Shown: one piece after another, positions 17,787 to 25,685 of the stretch
Position numbering within the stretch: the stretch's first letter is position 1
Layout of the letters: the number at the start of each line of letters is the position of its first letter
DNA from: Agaribacterium haliotis
GTDB lineage: Bacteria; Pseudomonadota; Gammaproteobacteria; Pseudomonadales; Cellvibrionaceae
DNA length: 64,000 bases
NCBI RefSeq assembly: GCF_002312815.1
Contig: NZ_NKQJ01000010.1
Coordinates: 124,001 to 188,000 of the forward strand
Direction: 5' to 3'
The notes under the pieces: generated by a model
What the model was told of the DNA's origin: nothing
Seen by the model: only the letters and a program-made list of their open reading frames with translations
The model's database searches: none
Made by a program: the position numbers and the translations under genes

Positions 17787-19647
17787 TGTTCGTACCTTTT
17801 TTGTCGTTTTCCCGCGTAAACGTATTTTCAGCATGCTCACACAGTGGGTTTTTCATCGTTGCGTAAACCGAGCGCTCCATGCCCTCGTGCAATTCATCAA
17901 TATCATTCACGCGAGCAAGCAAATTATTCTTAGAGCTCAACTCTGCGCTAGTTAATAAATGTTCAATAAAGGCCGCACCGATGCCGTTCATGGCCTGGTG
18001 TTGTTGCCGAAGCTTAGCTTGAGCGCGCTTGATAAGGCTTTGCTCATCAATCAGCTTGTCCGCCCCCAAACGATAGATAATTGCAAATAGCTGATTGACA
18101 ACAACGTAGTAAGAAAACGCATTAAAAATCCATTTATCGTCATAAATCATGCGAGAGAAACGCATCTGATCTTCAACTGAAGCGATGGTGCTGTGATAAT
18201 TTTTGGAGATGTAATAACCCTGACTATCGCGATAATAAAAACAAGACGGATAACCAGAAGAGATGTCTAACAGGGCATTTTGCTGATGCGCCTCAAGTGC
18301 GATGCCGTGCTCATCATAAAGCCTAATCAAGGTCTCTATCGAGCAGTGCCAGTAACGATCAAACCAATGCATTGCAACATCAGCAAGCGAGCGCTGCTCT
18401 TTATCGGCCAACTTTTCAATAACTTGTTTAAGTAAAGTCGGCTTATCAATGAGCCCCAGCGGCGAAGCCTGACAAAGTGACAACACTGTACACACGCCCT
18501 CGCCCTTGCTCTTGCCATAGCCATCGCTAAACAGGTTTCGACGCAGCACCAGTTCAAAGCCAGATTCAGCCTCGCCATCACCGGGCTTATTAACAGTAAT
18601 ATAAGCAGGATCGTCGACCATCTTAAATTGAGGGTTGGCCGCCATAAAACCGCTCTTTTCCAGAAAGCTATGTATCAACATGCCATCTTCCAACTCATCA
18701 CGCATATTACTGCGCAAGGAATTAGTGATTTTTACTGGAATTGAAAACTTGAGCATCCACTTAGATTTAGCGTTAAACAAGGTCCTTACCGACGAGGTAG
18801 CGGTATAAGCATCGCCACGCTCACCCAAGTACTTCATACGTCCGTCGGCAAGCAAATCACGCACCCAAGTTTGCAACAATAAAAAATGCGCTTGCAGAGG
18901 GTGGACAGGAATAGCCACATGGCCAGGCTCGATTGATACGGTATCGCAGGCTTTAAGTTCGTCAGCTAAAATTTGACTGGCACTGTTATCAAGCAGCGAA
19001 GCCTCGAGCACCAAGCTTTTATCAACGCTAAAATAATGTAACTGAAACGCTCCACGCAGCTCGGGGCTGTAGTGAGCGAGCTGCCAAAACGCCATACCCT
19101 GCCGACTTTTAGGCGTCGGGTGCAGCCAATGCCCTACCAAAGCGCTTTGTTCAGCGTCAATAAATAAGTCACTTAAGAGTGATGCATCACCTTTACGAAG
19201 CTCAAGAAATTTTGTCATCAGCTGATAACTATCCATCACCCGCGACAACAGCTCCATCTCATTGAGTTTAACGCTGTCTTTATAGCTGTCGCTGCCCGAG
19301 GGCGAAAGCTGTGCCTGATAAAGCTCACGAACAAGGGAAATAATGAGATACATTAATTCAGCACCTTGCCAAGCGCCAAAATCAGTATTTGAACAGGTAT
19401 AGACTGCGTGAAAATGATGGCGACCAACACGAGAGCGATACGCCACATCAAATAAGACATGCAGGCCCACGCAGGGAAGGTCGAGCTGCAATAATTGATT
19501 GCCAAGAAATACAATATCCGGGCGTTTATCTGGCGGCGGAATTTCATCCGAAGACAACCAGCGCCCGCCATCGACCTCACGCAAATAGCAATTGGCAAAA
19601 GCGTGAAAAGACGCCTGTTCTGCAATTTCTCTAGAAGTTAAGGTCAC
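17764..19647 (-). CDS. asbA: NIS siderophore synthetase, AsbA-like
   Basis: 627 residues with a GTG start. IucA/IucC-family motifs: ALVGHWLHPTPKSRQG (nucleotide and citrate site), IPVHPLQAHFLLLQ, KFSIPVKITNSLRSNMR and ALEAHQQNALL. In petrobactin assembly AsbA joins citrate to the first spermidine. It is the first gene of the asb unit, and the Fur box at 19691-19709 lies 44 bases before its start. Which of the two synthetases acts first is inferred from gene order and the B. anthracis precedent. Confidence 0.88.
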   Translation of the reverse strand: MTLTSREIAEQASFHAFANCYLREVDGGRWLSSDEIPPPDKRPDIVFLGNQLLQLDLPCVGLHVLFDVAYRSRVGRHHFHAVYTCSNTDFGAWQGAELMYLIISLVRELYQAQLSPSGSDSYKDSVKLNEMELLSRVMDSYQLMTKFLELRKGDASLLSDLFIDAEQSALVGHWLHPTPKSRQGMAFWQLAHYSPELRGAFQLHYFSVDKSLVLEASLLDNSASQILADELKACDTVSIEPGHVAIPVHPLQAHFLLLQTWVRDLLADGRMKYLGERGDAYTATSSVRTLFNAKSKWMLKFSIPVKITNSLRSNMRDELEDGMLIHSFLEKSGFMAANPQFKMVDDPAYITVNKPGDGEAESGFELVLRRNLFSDGYGKSKGEGVCTVLSLCQASPLGLIDKPTLLKQVIEKLADKEQRSLADVAMHWFDRYWHCSIETLIRLYDEHGIALEAHQQNALLDISSGYPSCFYYRDSQGYYISKNYHSTIASVEDQMRFSRMIYDDKWIFNAFSYYVVVNQLFAIIYRLGADKLIDEQSLIKRAQAKLRQQHQAMNGIGAAFIEHLLTSAELSSKNNLLARVNDIDELHEGMERSVYATMKNPLCEHAENTFTRENDKKGTNNAAYAYS

Positions 19648-19690
19648 AACTCAATCCAAACCGATGTGTTTATCTACCCAAACAATACTG

Positions 19691-19709
19691 CATGATAATA
19701 ATTCTCATT
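19691..19709. promoter_or_regulatory. Fur box upstream of asbA
   Basis: CATGATAATAATTCTCATT fits the 19-base Fur operator (AATGATAAT-n-ATTCTCATT type) at all but the first position. It lies between the MATE gene and asbA, 44 bases before the asbA GTG. It predicts repression of the asb genes by iron-bound Fur and gives the asb genes a promoter of their own, independent of the speA unit upstream. Confidence 0.85.
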
Positions 19710-19771
19710 AACAGCAGTGTTACAGATGTTACACAACGAGCTGCGACAACAAGTAAAAACCCGCTAGCAGC

Positions 19772-19841
19772 GCAATGTTGTTCACTTAAGTGCAAGCTTT
19801 GCCCCTACCATCTCGTTACATCATTAAGTGAACAGTGTTTC
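19772..19841. repeat. Short copy (about 70 bp) of the TGTTCACTTAA repeat
   Basis: The left end GCAATG-t-TGTTCACTTAAGTGCAAG and the inner right border CTACCATCTCGTTACATCA followed by TTAAGTGAACA match the ends of the 272-bp element at 2076-2347; about 200 bases of interior are missing and the outermost right bases have decayed. It ends at the stop codon of the MATE gene and could form a hairpin between the MATE gene and the asb promoter. Confidence 0.7.
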
Positions 19842-19842
19842 G

Positions 19843-21219
19843 CTAGCAGCGGGCCTCGAGTAATTTGTCTTGTTTAGACATGATTTTTTCCGGTCGAAAA
19901 TAAATAAAAAATATAAGCGCAAGCACAAAAGTTAGTGCCTCAGCAACTGAGATGGCATAGATAAACCCGATATCGGGTAGCAATACACGAAGTAGCACAA
20001 GCAAAACAATCGGCAAAACGAGTGAGCGCGATAATGCGATTATGCTCGAATGCATGGCGCGCTCTGACGACGTCAAATATGCGCTGATTAATACGTTAAA
20101 ACCGTTAAATAAAAAAATTGGCCAAATCATATGCACATAGGTTTGAGTTAGTGCGAGCGCTTGCTTAGCGTCATGTTCAAGAAAAAACTCAGCAACCAAG
20201 CCCTGAAAATTTAATAAGAATACAACTTGCAACAAACTGAGCACTGCGATTGAACACGCCGCTAGCTTAAAAAAGGATGACACCCTGTAAACAAGGCCGG
20301 CCCCGATATTTCTACTGAACAAAACATGCATAGCATCGACAATGCCGTAGTAAATCATCAGGCTTATATATATCAGGTAATTCACCACACTAAACGCTGC
20401 AATACCTTCCGCACCGCTTTGTCGACTGATAATCCAATGAAAAACGAGGATTACAATACCTATAGAAATCTCGTTAATAAATTCCGAGAAGCCATTGTAG
20501 ATGCAAAAACCGAGCTCGGACCAAGACTTTCCTGGCCACGCAAAATGCAAGCTTGTTTTATTTGATAAAAAATGTCGAAGCAGATACAAAAGTTGTACAA
20601 GCTGCGCCAATAAGGTAGCCCAGGCCGCTGCCGTAATGCCCCAACCGAAGCCATAAATAAACAAAAAATCAAGTGCGATATTCGTTCCAGCACCAAGCAA
20701 AAGCGCATGCATACCAAGCTCAGGCCGATTATCTGCACGAGCAAAATAATAAAGCACCAAGCCTGACAGCTGAATCAGCATCGCCAAGCATAAGACGCTG
20801 AAATACTCATCCATAAGTACAAATAACTTCTGTGGCGCGCCCAGAGCCGCAAATAACTGATGACTAAATAACAAGGCCAGCGGACAAAGAACCAGGTTCA
20901 TAGCCAATACAGCAAAAAACACCTGATTAAACACCCGGCTTGCAGAGCCATGGTCTTTTTTACTTAGGCTGATGCTAATTTTTACTGAACCGCCGACAGC
21001 CAGCATCAATGCAACACCAAATAGCAATGCAAAATAAGGCATCAACAGGTTGATCGAAGCTAATGCGTCAGCACCTATAAAGTTACCGACAAAAAATCCG
21101 TCGACAACGCTGGCCGTGGAAATTGCCAAAAGGCTCAAGGTCGACGGCAGTACATATCGTAAAAATGTCGAAACAATTGGCCCATTTTCAGGGTCACAGC
21201 TCAATGAAGCTGTACTCAT
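19843..21219 (-). CDS. MATE-family efflux transporter, probable siderophore exporter
   Basis: 458 residues with about 12 hydrophobic segments in the MATE arrangement; the first pair contains DGFFVGNFIGADALASINL, a typical MATE sequence. AGG precedes the ATG by a few bases. MATE proteins export organic cations and natural products by Na+ or H+ antiport. It lies 12 bases after the phosphopantetheinyl transferase gene and before asbA, inside the siderophore block, so export of the finished siderophore is the likeliest task. That role is inferred from position only. Confidence 0.85.
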   Translation of the reverse strand: MSTASLSCDPENGPIVSTFLRYVLPSTLSLLAISTASVVDGFFVGNFIGADALASINLLMPYFALLFGVALMLAVGGSVKISISLSKKDHGSASRVFNQVFFAVLAMNLVLCPLALLFSHQLFAALGAPQKLFVLMDEYFSVLCLAMLIQLSGLVLYYFARADNRPELGMHALLLGAGTNIALDFLFIYGFGWGITAAAWATLLAQLVQLLYLLRHFLSNKTSLHFAWPGKSWSELGFCIYNGFSEFINEISIGIVILVFHWIISRQSGAEGIAAFSVVNYLIYISLMIYYGIVDAMHVLFSRNIGAGLVYRVSSFFKLAACSIAVLSLLQVVFLLNFQGLVAEFFLEHDAKQALALTQTYVHMIWPIFLFNGFNVLISAYLTSSERAMHSSIIALSRSLVLPIVLLVLLRVLLPDIGFIYAISVAEALTFVLALIFFIYFRPEKIMSKQDKLLEARC

Positions 21220-21231
21220 AACACCTCGCTA

Positions 21232-22050
21232 CTAATACAAGTGGCTAATACAAGTGGGGCGCAAGCGCCGTGCAATAGGCAAGTTCACCTCAAACAGCCC
21301 CTCCCCCGGGAAAAACTCTTTTGTAACAAGCTTAAGATCACTGGCAACGACCTGGGATTTTAGGGCCAGTGTCAAAATATAATTTGGCGCCACATCGAAC
21401 AGATAGGCTTGCCACCGGGAAATTTCATCGCTGCCATCAACGCAAGATTCAAGTCTTAACAAATGCTGATCCGGATAACTAAATACATCGCCAGTCAAGC
21501 TTGGCCATAGCGGCTGCCCCCGGGCCTTGGCAAATGCTTCTTTTAAAGTCCATAGCTCAGCTACTCTTCTGGCTTGCTGGCGAGGCGCCAGCTTGTTCAG
21601 GACAGCAACTTCACGGCTATCAAAATAATGCTCAGCAAAAGCCGAGTTAAAGACCGGCTTAGTAATTGGCTCAACATCAATTCCGGGCTCTACGCCACCA
21701 GCACCATGGACAACAGCAAGTGCCACTAAACCTGGCGTATGCGACAAATTAAATTTAATGGATTGAGCGCCTGAAGGTGAAGCTAAAACAGGCTTGCCAT
21801 GCCTATTTGCAGTGAAGCGCCATGCCGCCATCGGCATAGCTGGCGCATGTTGACAAAGTGCCTGGCGCAACATAAAGCGCGCCAAAACAAACTGATGACG
21901 CTGTAATTCTGAGCTCATTGCGCGACAGCGCTGACGCTCCTCGTCGGCAAGGCTGTTAAGCATGTCATTAAACAGCGCCTTATTTTCAAGCGCTTCATTT
22001 CGGCAAAAGTAAAGCTCAATGCGAGGCTCAAGGCTGTTGCTATCTAACAA
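21232..22050 (-). CDS. 4'-phosphopantetheinyl transferase, Sfp type
   Basis: 272 residues with a TTG start. The two family signatures are clear: PGIDVEPI (Mg-binding Asp and Glu) and ELWTLKEAFAKARG (WxxKEAxxKA). The start region KFNLSHTPGLVALA is also typical. It attaches the phosphopantetheine arm of CoA to carrier-protein serines. The only carrier in the window is the AsbD domain of the fused asbDE gene, its probable substrate. It lies 15 bases after the carboxyspermidine dehydrogenase gene and is co-directional with it. Confidence 0.9.
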   Translation of the reverse strand: MLDSNSLEPRIELYFCRNEALENKALFNDMLNSLADEERQRCRAMSSELQRHQFVLARFMLRQALCQHAPAMPMAAWRFTANRHGKPVLASPSGAQSIKFNLSHTPGLVALAVVHGAGGVEPGIDVEPITKPVFNSAFAEHYFDSREVAVLNKLAPRQQARRVAELWTLKEAFAKARGQPLWPSLTGDVFSYPDQHLLRLESCVDGSDEISRWQAYLFDVAPNYILTLALKSQVVASDLKLVTKEFFPGEGLFEVNLPIARRLRPTCISHLY

Positions 22051-22065
22051 AGCGGCTTTGATCAG

Positions 22066-23274
22066 CTAGAGCAGATCAAAGCCGGGCTCTTCAACAAGCT
22101 TCCACGGCAGGCCGTATTTATTCATGTCCTGCATAAATGGATCGGGATCAAGCTGCTCCATATTCCAAACCCCCGCCTGCATCCAACTACCTTCTAGCAT
22201 CATCTTGGCGCCAATCATCGCCGGCACACCAGTGGTATAAGAAATAGCTTGCGACTGAAGCTCATTAAAACAGTCTTGATGATCTTTAACGTTGTAAACA
22301 TACACGCTGCGTTTTTCACCGTTTTTAACGCCCTCGACAACACAGCCAATGCAGGTTTTGCCTTTTGTACGCGGCCCCAGCTTTGATGGGTCTGGCAGCA
22401 GGGTTTTCAAAAACTGAAGTGGTACAATTTTACTGCCGTTAAAATCAACCGGCTCGATGCCCGTCATGCCGACATTGCCAAGCACCTCAAGATGTTTTAA
22501 GTAACTATCACCAAAACTCATCCAAAACTGAGCTTTTTTTAAGCTCGGATAGTGTTTAGTCAGTGATTCCAACTCTTCGTGATACATGCGGTAGATATTG
22601 TAGCTACCAACTTCGTCAGGGCAGGTGAAACGCTGCTTGGTTGACATTGCGGCGCTTTTTACAAACTCGCCATCTTGCCAGTGGCGACACTCAGCCGTGA
22701 CTTCCCGAATATTAATCTCGGGGTTAAAGTTTGTTGCAAACGGGTAGCCGTGATCACCACCGTTAACATCGATAATATCGAGCTTATGAATTTCATCAAA
22801 ATAATGCTTTGCGGCGTAAGCGGTAAACATATTTGTTGCGCCGGGGTCAAAACCGGAACCAAGCAAGGCCATCAAACCTGCTTGCTTAAATTTTTCCTGA
22901 TAGGCCCACTGCCATTTATATTCAAATTTGGCGCTATCTAGCGGCTCGTAGTTTGCCGTATCAAGATAGTGCACGCCCATTTCTAAACAGGCATCCATAA
23001 TCGTCAAGTCTTGATACGGCAAGGCGACATTAATCACCATAAAGGGCCTAAGCTGATCAAAGAGCCGAACAAGCTCGTCGACACTATCTGCGTCAACCTG
23101 GGCGGTTTTAATTCTTACACCACTTTGCTGATAAACCTGATCGGCAATGAATTTACACTTTGATTCAGTTCGGCTTGCCAGAACTATCTCACCAAAGACC
23201 TCGCTTACTTGCGCACACTTATGCGCCACTACCTGGCCAACGCCGCCGGCACCTATAATAAGTACTTTTTTCAC
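22066..23274 (-). CDS. Carboxynorspermidine/carboxyspermidine dehydrogenase (saccharopine dehydrogenase-like)
   Basis: 402 residues with a GTG start and AGGA 7 bases upstream. The N-terminal Rossmann motif LIIGAGGVGQVVAHKCA and segments YLDTANYEPLD and LLGSGFDPGATNMFTAY match the saccharopine-dehydrogenase-like carboxy(nor)spermidine synthase. It condenses aspartate semialdehyde with putrescine (or diaminopropane) using NADPH. Its product is the substrate of nspC, encoded about 10 kb downstream in the same block. Together they make spermidine without S-adenosylmethionine. It lies 28 bases after speA. Confidence 0.92.
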   Translation of the reverse strand: MKKVLIIGAGGVGQVVAHKCAQVSEVFGEIVLASRTESKCKFIADQVYQQSGVRIKTAQVDADSVDELVRLFDQLRPFMVINVALPYQDLTIMDACLEMGVHYLDTANYEPLDSAKFEYKWQWAYQEKFKQAGLMALLGSGFDPGATNMFTAYAAKHYFDEIHKLDIIDVNGGDHGYPFATNFNPEINIREVTAECRHWQDGEFVKSAAMSTKQRFTCPDEVGSYNIYRMYHEELESLTKHYPSLKKAQFWMSFGDSYLKHLEVLGNVGMTGIEPVDFNGSKIVPLQFLKTLLPDPSKLGPRTKGKTCIGCVVEGVKNGEKRSVYVYNVKDHQDCFNELQSQAISYTTGVPAMIGAKMMLEGSWMQAGVWNMEQLDPDPFMQDMNKYGLPWKLVEEPGFDLL

Positions 23275-23302
23275 AATCGATTCCTATGGTTTGTATTTAG
23301 AG

Positions 23303-25237
23303 CTAAACATCTTTTTCGTAGTAGGTGTAACCTTGCATGCTTGCATTAAAGCTATTAATCATTTGCTGGCGCTCCTGCGCACTAATACGCCCATCTTTTA
23401 CCGCCGCTTCAACCTTATCGCGAAAACGCAGCTTCATATTGGCAGGCTGAAATTCAACGTACTCAAGCACATCGGCGATAGAATCACCGTGAATTTCTTT
23501 GACGAACTCAAAGCTCGAATCATCATTCAGGCGAATACTGACAACATTGGTATCGCCAAATAGATTGTGTAAATCGCCGAGTGTTTCTTGATAGGCGCCG
23601 ACCAAAAATACCCCAAGATAGTATTCTTCGGCGTCTTTTAGGGAGTGCACAGGCAAGGTTTTTTTAGCGCCGTGGGCGCCAATAAAACGGTCAATTTTTC
23701 CATCGCAGTCGCAGGTTATGTCGGCGAGCACCGTGTGGCGATCGGGCTTTTCATCCAGCCTGTGCACCGGCATAACAGGAAAAAGCTGATCTATCGCCCA
23801 GCTATCGGGCAAAGATTGAAACAGACTAAAATTGCCGTAATAGATATCAGCCAGGGAATCATCCAAGCCCTCAAGCTCGGTGGGCAGCTGCTCCATATTT
23901 TCTAATACGGCTTTAATTTGGCTTAAAACATCTAAAAATAAATTTTCACCAATTGCGCGTAAACGCAGGCCGATGCGGCCGCGTTTAAACAGTTCCCGCA
24001 GCTCATCGCGGTAGTAGTGGGCATCGTTATAACACTCCTGAATACGTTCTGGCTTTAAGTACTCAAGTATCTCGCGCATATTGTCGATTAAATCGTGTTT
24101 TTCATCGCGCCCGGCGGCCATTGGTAGCGCTTCAAAGCGCGTTACATCCAGTACGTTAAACAGCAAGATGGACGAGTACGCAACCGTCGCCCGCCCCGAC
24201 TCGGTCACGATCGTCGGATGTGGCAGAGCATAACTATCAAGCGTTGCTTTAATGGTATCGACGACATCTTCACAGTACTCACTGAGCGAGTAATTACGGC
24301 TTTGACCATCTTGCGAGTGTGCGCCCGTATAATCGACAGCCAGGCCACCACCGAGGTCAATATGCGACATCGACGCGCCCTCTTTGCAGAGACTGGCGTA
24401 GTAGTGACAGGCCTCGCTAACACCTGCGCGGATATCGCGAATATTCGGTATCTGCGAGCCGAGGTGACAGTGCAGCATTTGCAGGCAGTGCAACATGTCG
24501 TGCTCTTTCAGACGATCGATCACCTGGATCATTTGTGCGCTTGATAAACCAAAGACACTGCGATCACCGCTGGTTGAATTCCAGTAACCGCCGACCTTGG
24601 ACATCATTTTTGCCCGCACACCAATACGCGGCTCAATGCCCAGAGCCCGGCTGCGCTCAATAATGATCGGCAGCTCAGCGGGGGTTTCAATCACCAAAAA
24701 ACAGGGCGTGCCCAACTTGCTTGCCTGCAAAGCAAGATCAACAAATTCTTTATCTTTATAACCGTTGCACACAAGTAGGCTTTCTGTGCACGTTGTGCTC
24801 GCAAGTGCTGCAATCAACTCAGCCTTACTGCCAACTTCAAAACCGTGCTGATAACGCGAACCAAAATGCGCAATTTCTTCGACAATATGCGCCTGCTGGT
24901 TTACCTTGATCGGAAATACGCCGCGATAAGCCCCTCGATATTCGACCTTGCTGATCGCCTCGGCAAAGGCCTCGTTTAACTCGCGAATACTCTGGTCAAT
25001 AATATTTTCAATGCGCAACAACACCGGCATATGAAGCTCGCGCACCTGCATACCGTGTATGACCTGCAACAGCGACAAAGAACCTTGCTCAGGGTGCTTG
25101 CGATTAACAATCGCTACCTGACCTTGCTGGTTAATTTCAAAAAAGCCGTTGCCCCAGCGCTTAATACCATAACTGGCGGTGGCATCGGCGATAATCGACT
25201 CGATAGATTGTTCTAACTTAGGCACAAACTTAGACAC
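23303..25237 (-). CDS. speA: Biosynthetic arginine decarboxylase
   Basis: 644 residues, the usual SpeA length, with a GTG start. The PLP lysine lies in GVFPIKVNQQAHIVEEI; later motifs are LGSQIPNIRDIRAGVSEA, DLGGGLAVDYTG and the C-terminal GAYQETLGDLHNLFGD. It makes agmatine from arginine, the entry to the putrescine route completed by aguA and aguB. It is the first gene of the minus-strand unit speA-dehydrogenase-PPTase-MATE. A Fur box lies about 85 bases upstream, which would place polyamine supply under iron control. Confidence 0.93.
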   Translation of the reverse strand: MSKFVPKLEQSIESIIADATASYGIKRWGNGFFEINQQGQVAIVNRKHPEQGSLSLLQVIHGMQVRELHMPVLLRIENIIDQSIRELNEAFAEAISKVEYRGAYRGVFPIKVNQQAHIVEEIAHFGSRYQHGFEVGSKAELIAALASTTCTESLLVCNGYKDKEFVDLALQASKLGTPCFLVIETPAELPIIIERSRALGIEPRIGVRAKMMSKVGGYWNSTSGDRSVFGLSSAQMIQVIDRLKEHDMLHCLQMLHCHLGSQIPNIRDIRAGVSEACHYYASLCKEGASMSHIDLGGGLAVDYTGAHSQDGQSRNYSLSEYCEDVVDTIKATLDSYALPHPTIVTESGRATVAYSSILLFNVLDVTRFEALPMAAGRDEKHDLIDNMREILEYLKPERIQECYNDAHYYRDELRELFKRGRIGLRLRAIGENLFLDVLSQIKAVLENMEQLPTELEGLDDSLADIYYGNFSLFQSLPDSWAIDQLFPVMPVHRLDEKPDRHTVLADITCDCDGKIDRFIGAHGAKKTLPVHSLKDAEEYYLGVFLVGAYQETLGDLHNLFGDTNVVSIRLNDDSSFEFVKEIHGDSIADVLEYVEFQPANMKLRFRDKVEAAVKDGRISAQERQQMINSFNASMQGYTYYEKDV

Positions 25238-25321
25238 TCACTTACATGCACAGATACATCAGCCAGGCCCAGACAGGCAGGTGGCCCGCACAACTGAAGC
25301 CAGCTACAGCAAAACCACACC

Positions 25322-25340
25322 AATGAGAACCAATATCATT
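25322..25340. promoter_or_regulatory. Candidate Fur box between speA and the TonB-dependent receptor
   Basis: AATGAGAACCAATATCATT is an interrupted dyad that fits the 19-base Fur operator (AATGAGAAT-n-ATTATCATT) with two mismatches. It sits in the divergent region between speA (start 25237) and the receptor (start 25686) and may control both. The receptor start is about 345 bases away, so a second promoter element nearer the receptor is possible. Confidence 0.65.
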
Positions 25341-25464
25341 TGCAAGCTATTATTATCTATTCGCCAGACGAAACACAGCGCTATTACATTTGTTACACCC
25401 AAGTAAGACGACTATGGCGCAATCAGCATCGACAGCTTTTGTTAAATCAAGCAAGGAGCTTTGC

Positions 25465-25506
25465 TGCGCCTGCGCCTGCACCTGCACCTGCACCTGCACC
25501 TGCGCT
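25465..25506. repeat. Hexanucleotide tandem repeat TGCRCC
   Basis: Two TGCGCC units, four TGCACC units and a final TGCGCT lie in tandem in the leader between the Fur box and the TonB-dependent receptor gene. The rest of the 25238-25685 interval holds no recognised gene. One frame through the repeat reads Ala-Pro repeats, but I see no family or clear start to support a gene there. Confidence 0.8.
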
Positions 25507-25685
25507 CTGGGCGATTTTTGTAGGCTGTGCCTTGCCGGGTACGCTTAGCCAGATGCCGCAGGCTTGACGCAGGCCGACAAGCCCATAAGCCGCGCTGAAG
25601 ATGCAGTGGAAGATGAGTGAAAGCGCCGTCGCTGAACTATAATCAAACGATAATCAAACGATTAACAATAAAATGGGGATTAGCC

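Noticed and set aside
17787..17840. Longer N-terminus for asbB beginning at 17840
   Set aside because: The extra residues are basic and not family-like, whereas a good ribosome site precedes the ATG at 17786.
15879..19647. Alternative reading of the two NIS synthetases as an aerobactin or vibrioferrin-type system
   Set aside because: The dehydroshikimate dehydratase, aryl-AMP ligase and carrier/transferase genes in the same unit specify a 3,4-catechol siderophore; no lysine hydroxylase or acetylase is present.
25340..25567. Plus-strand frame with an Ala-Pro repeat
   Set aside because: The Ala-Pro run is the translation of the hexanucleotide repeat; no supported start and no recognisable domain.
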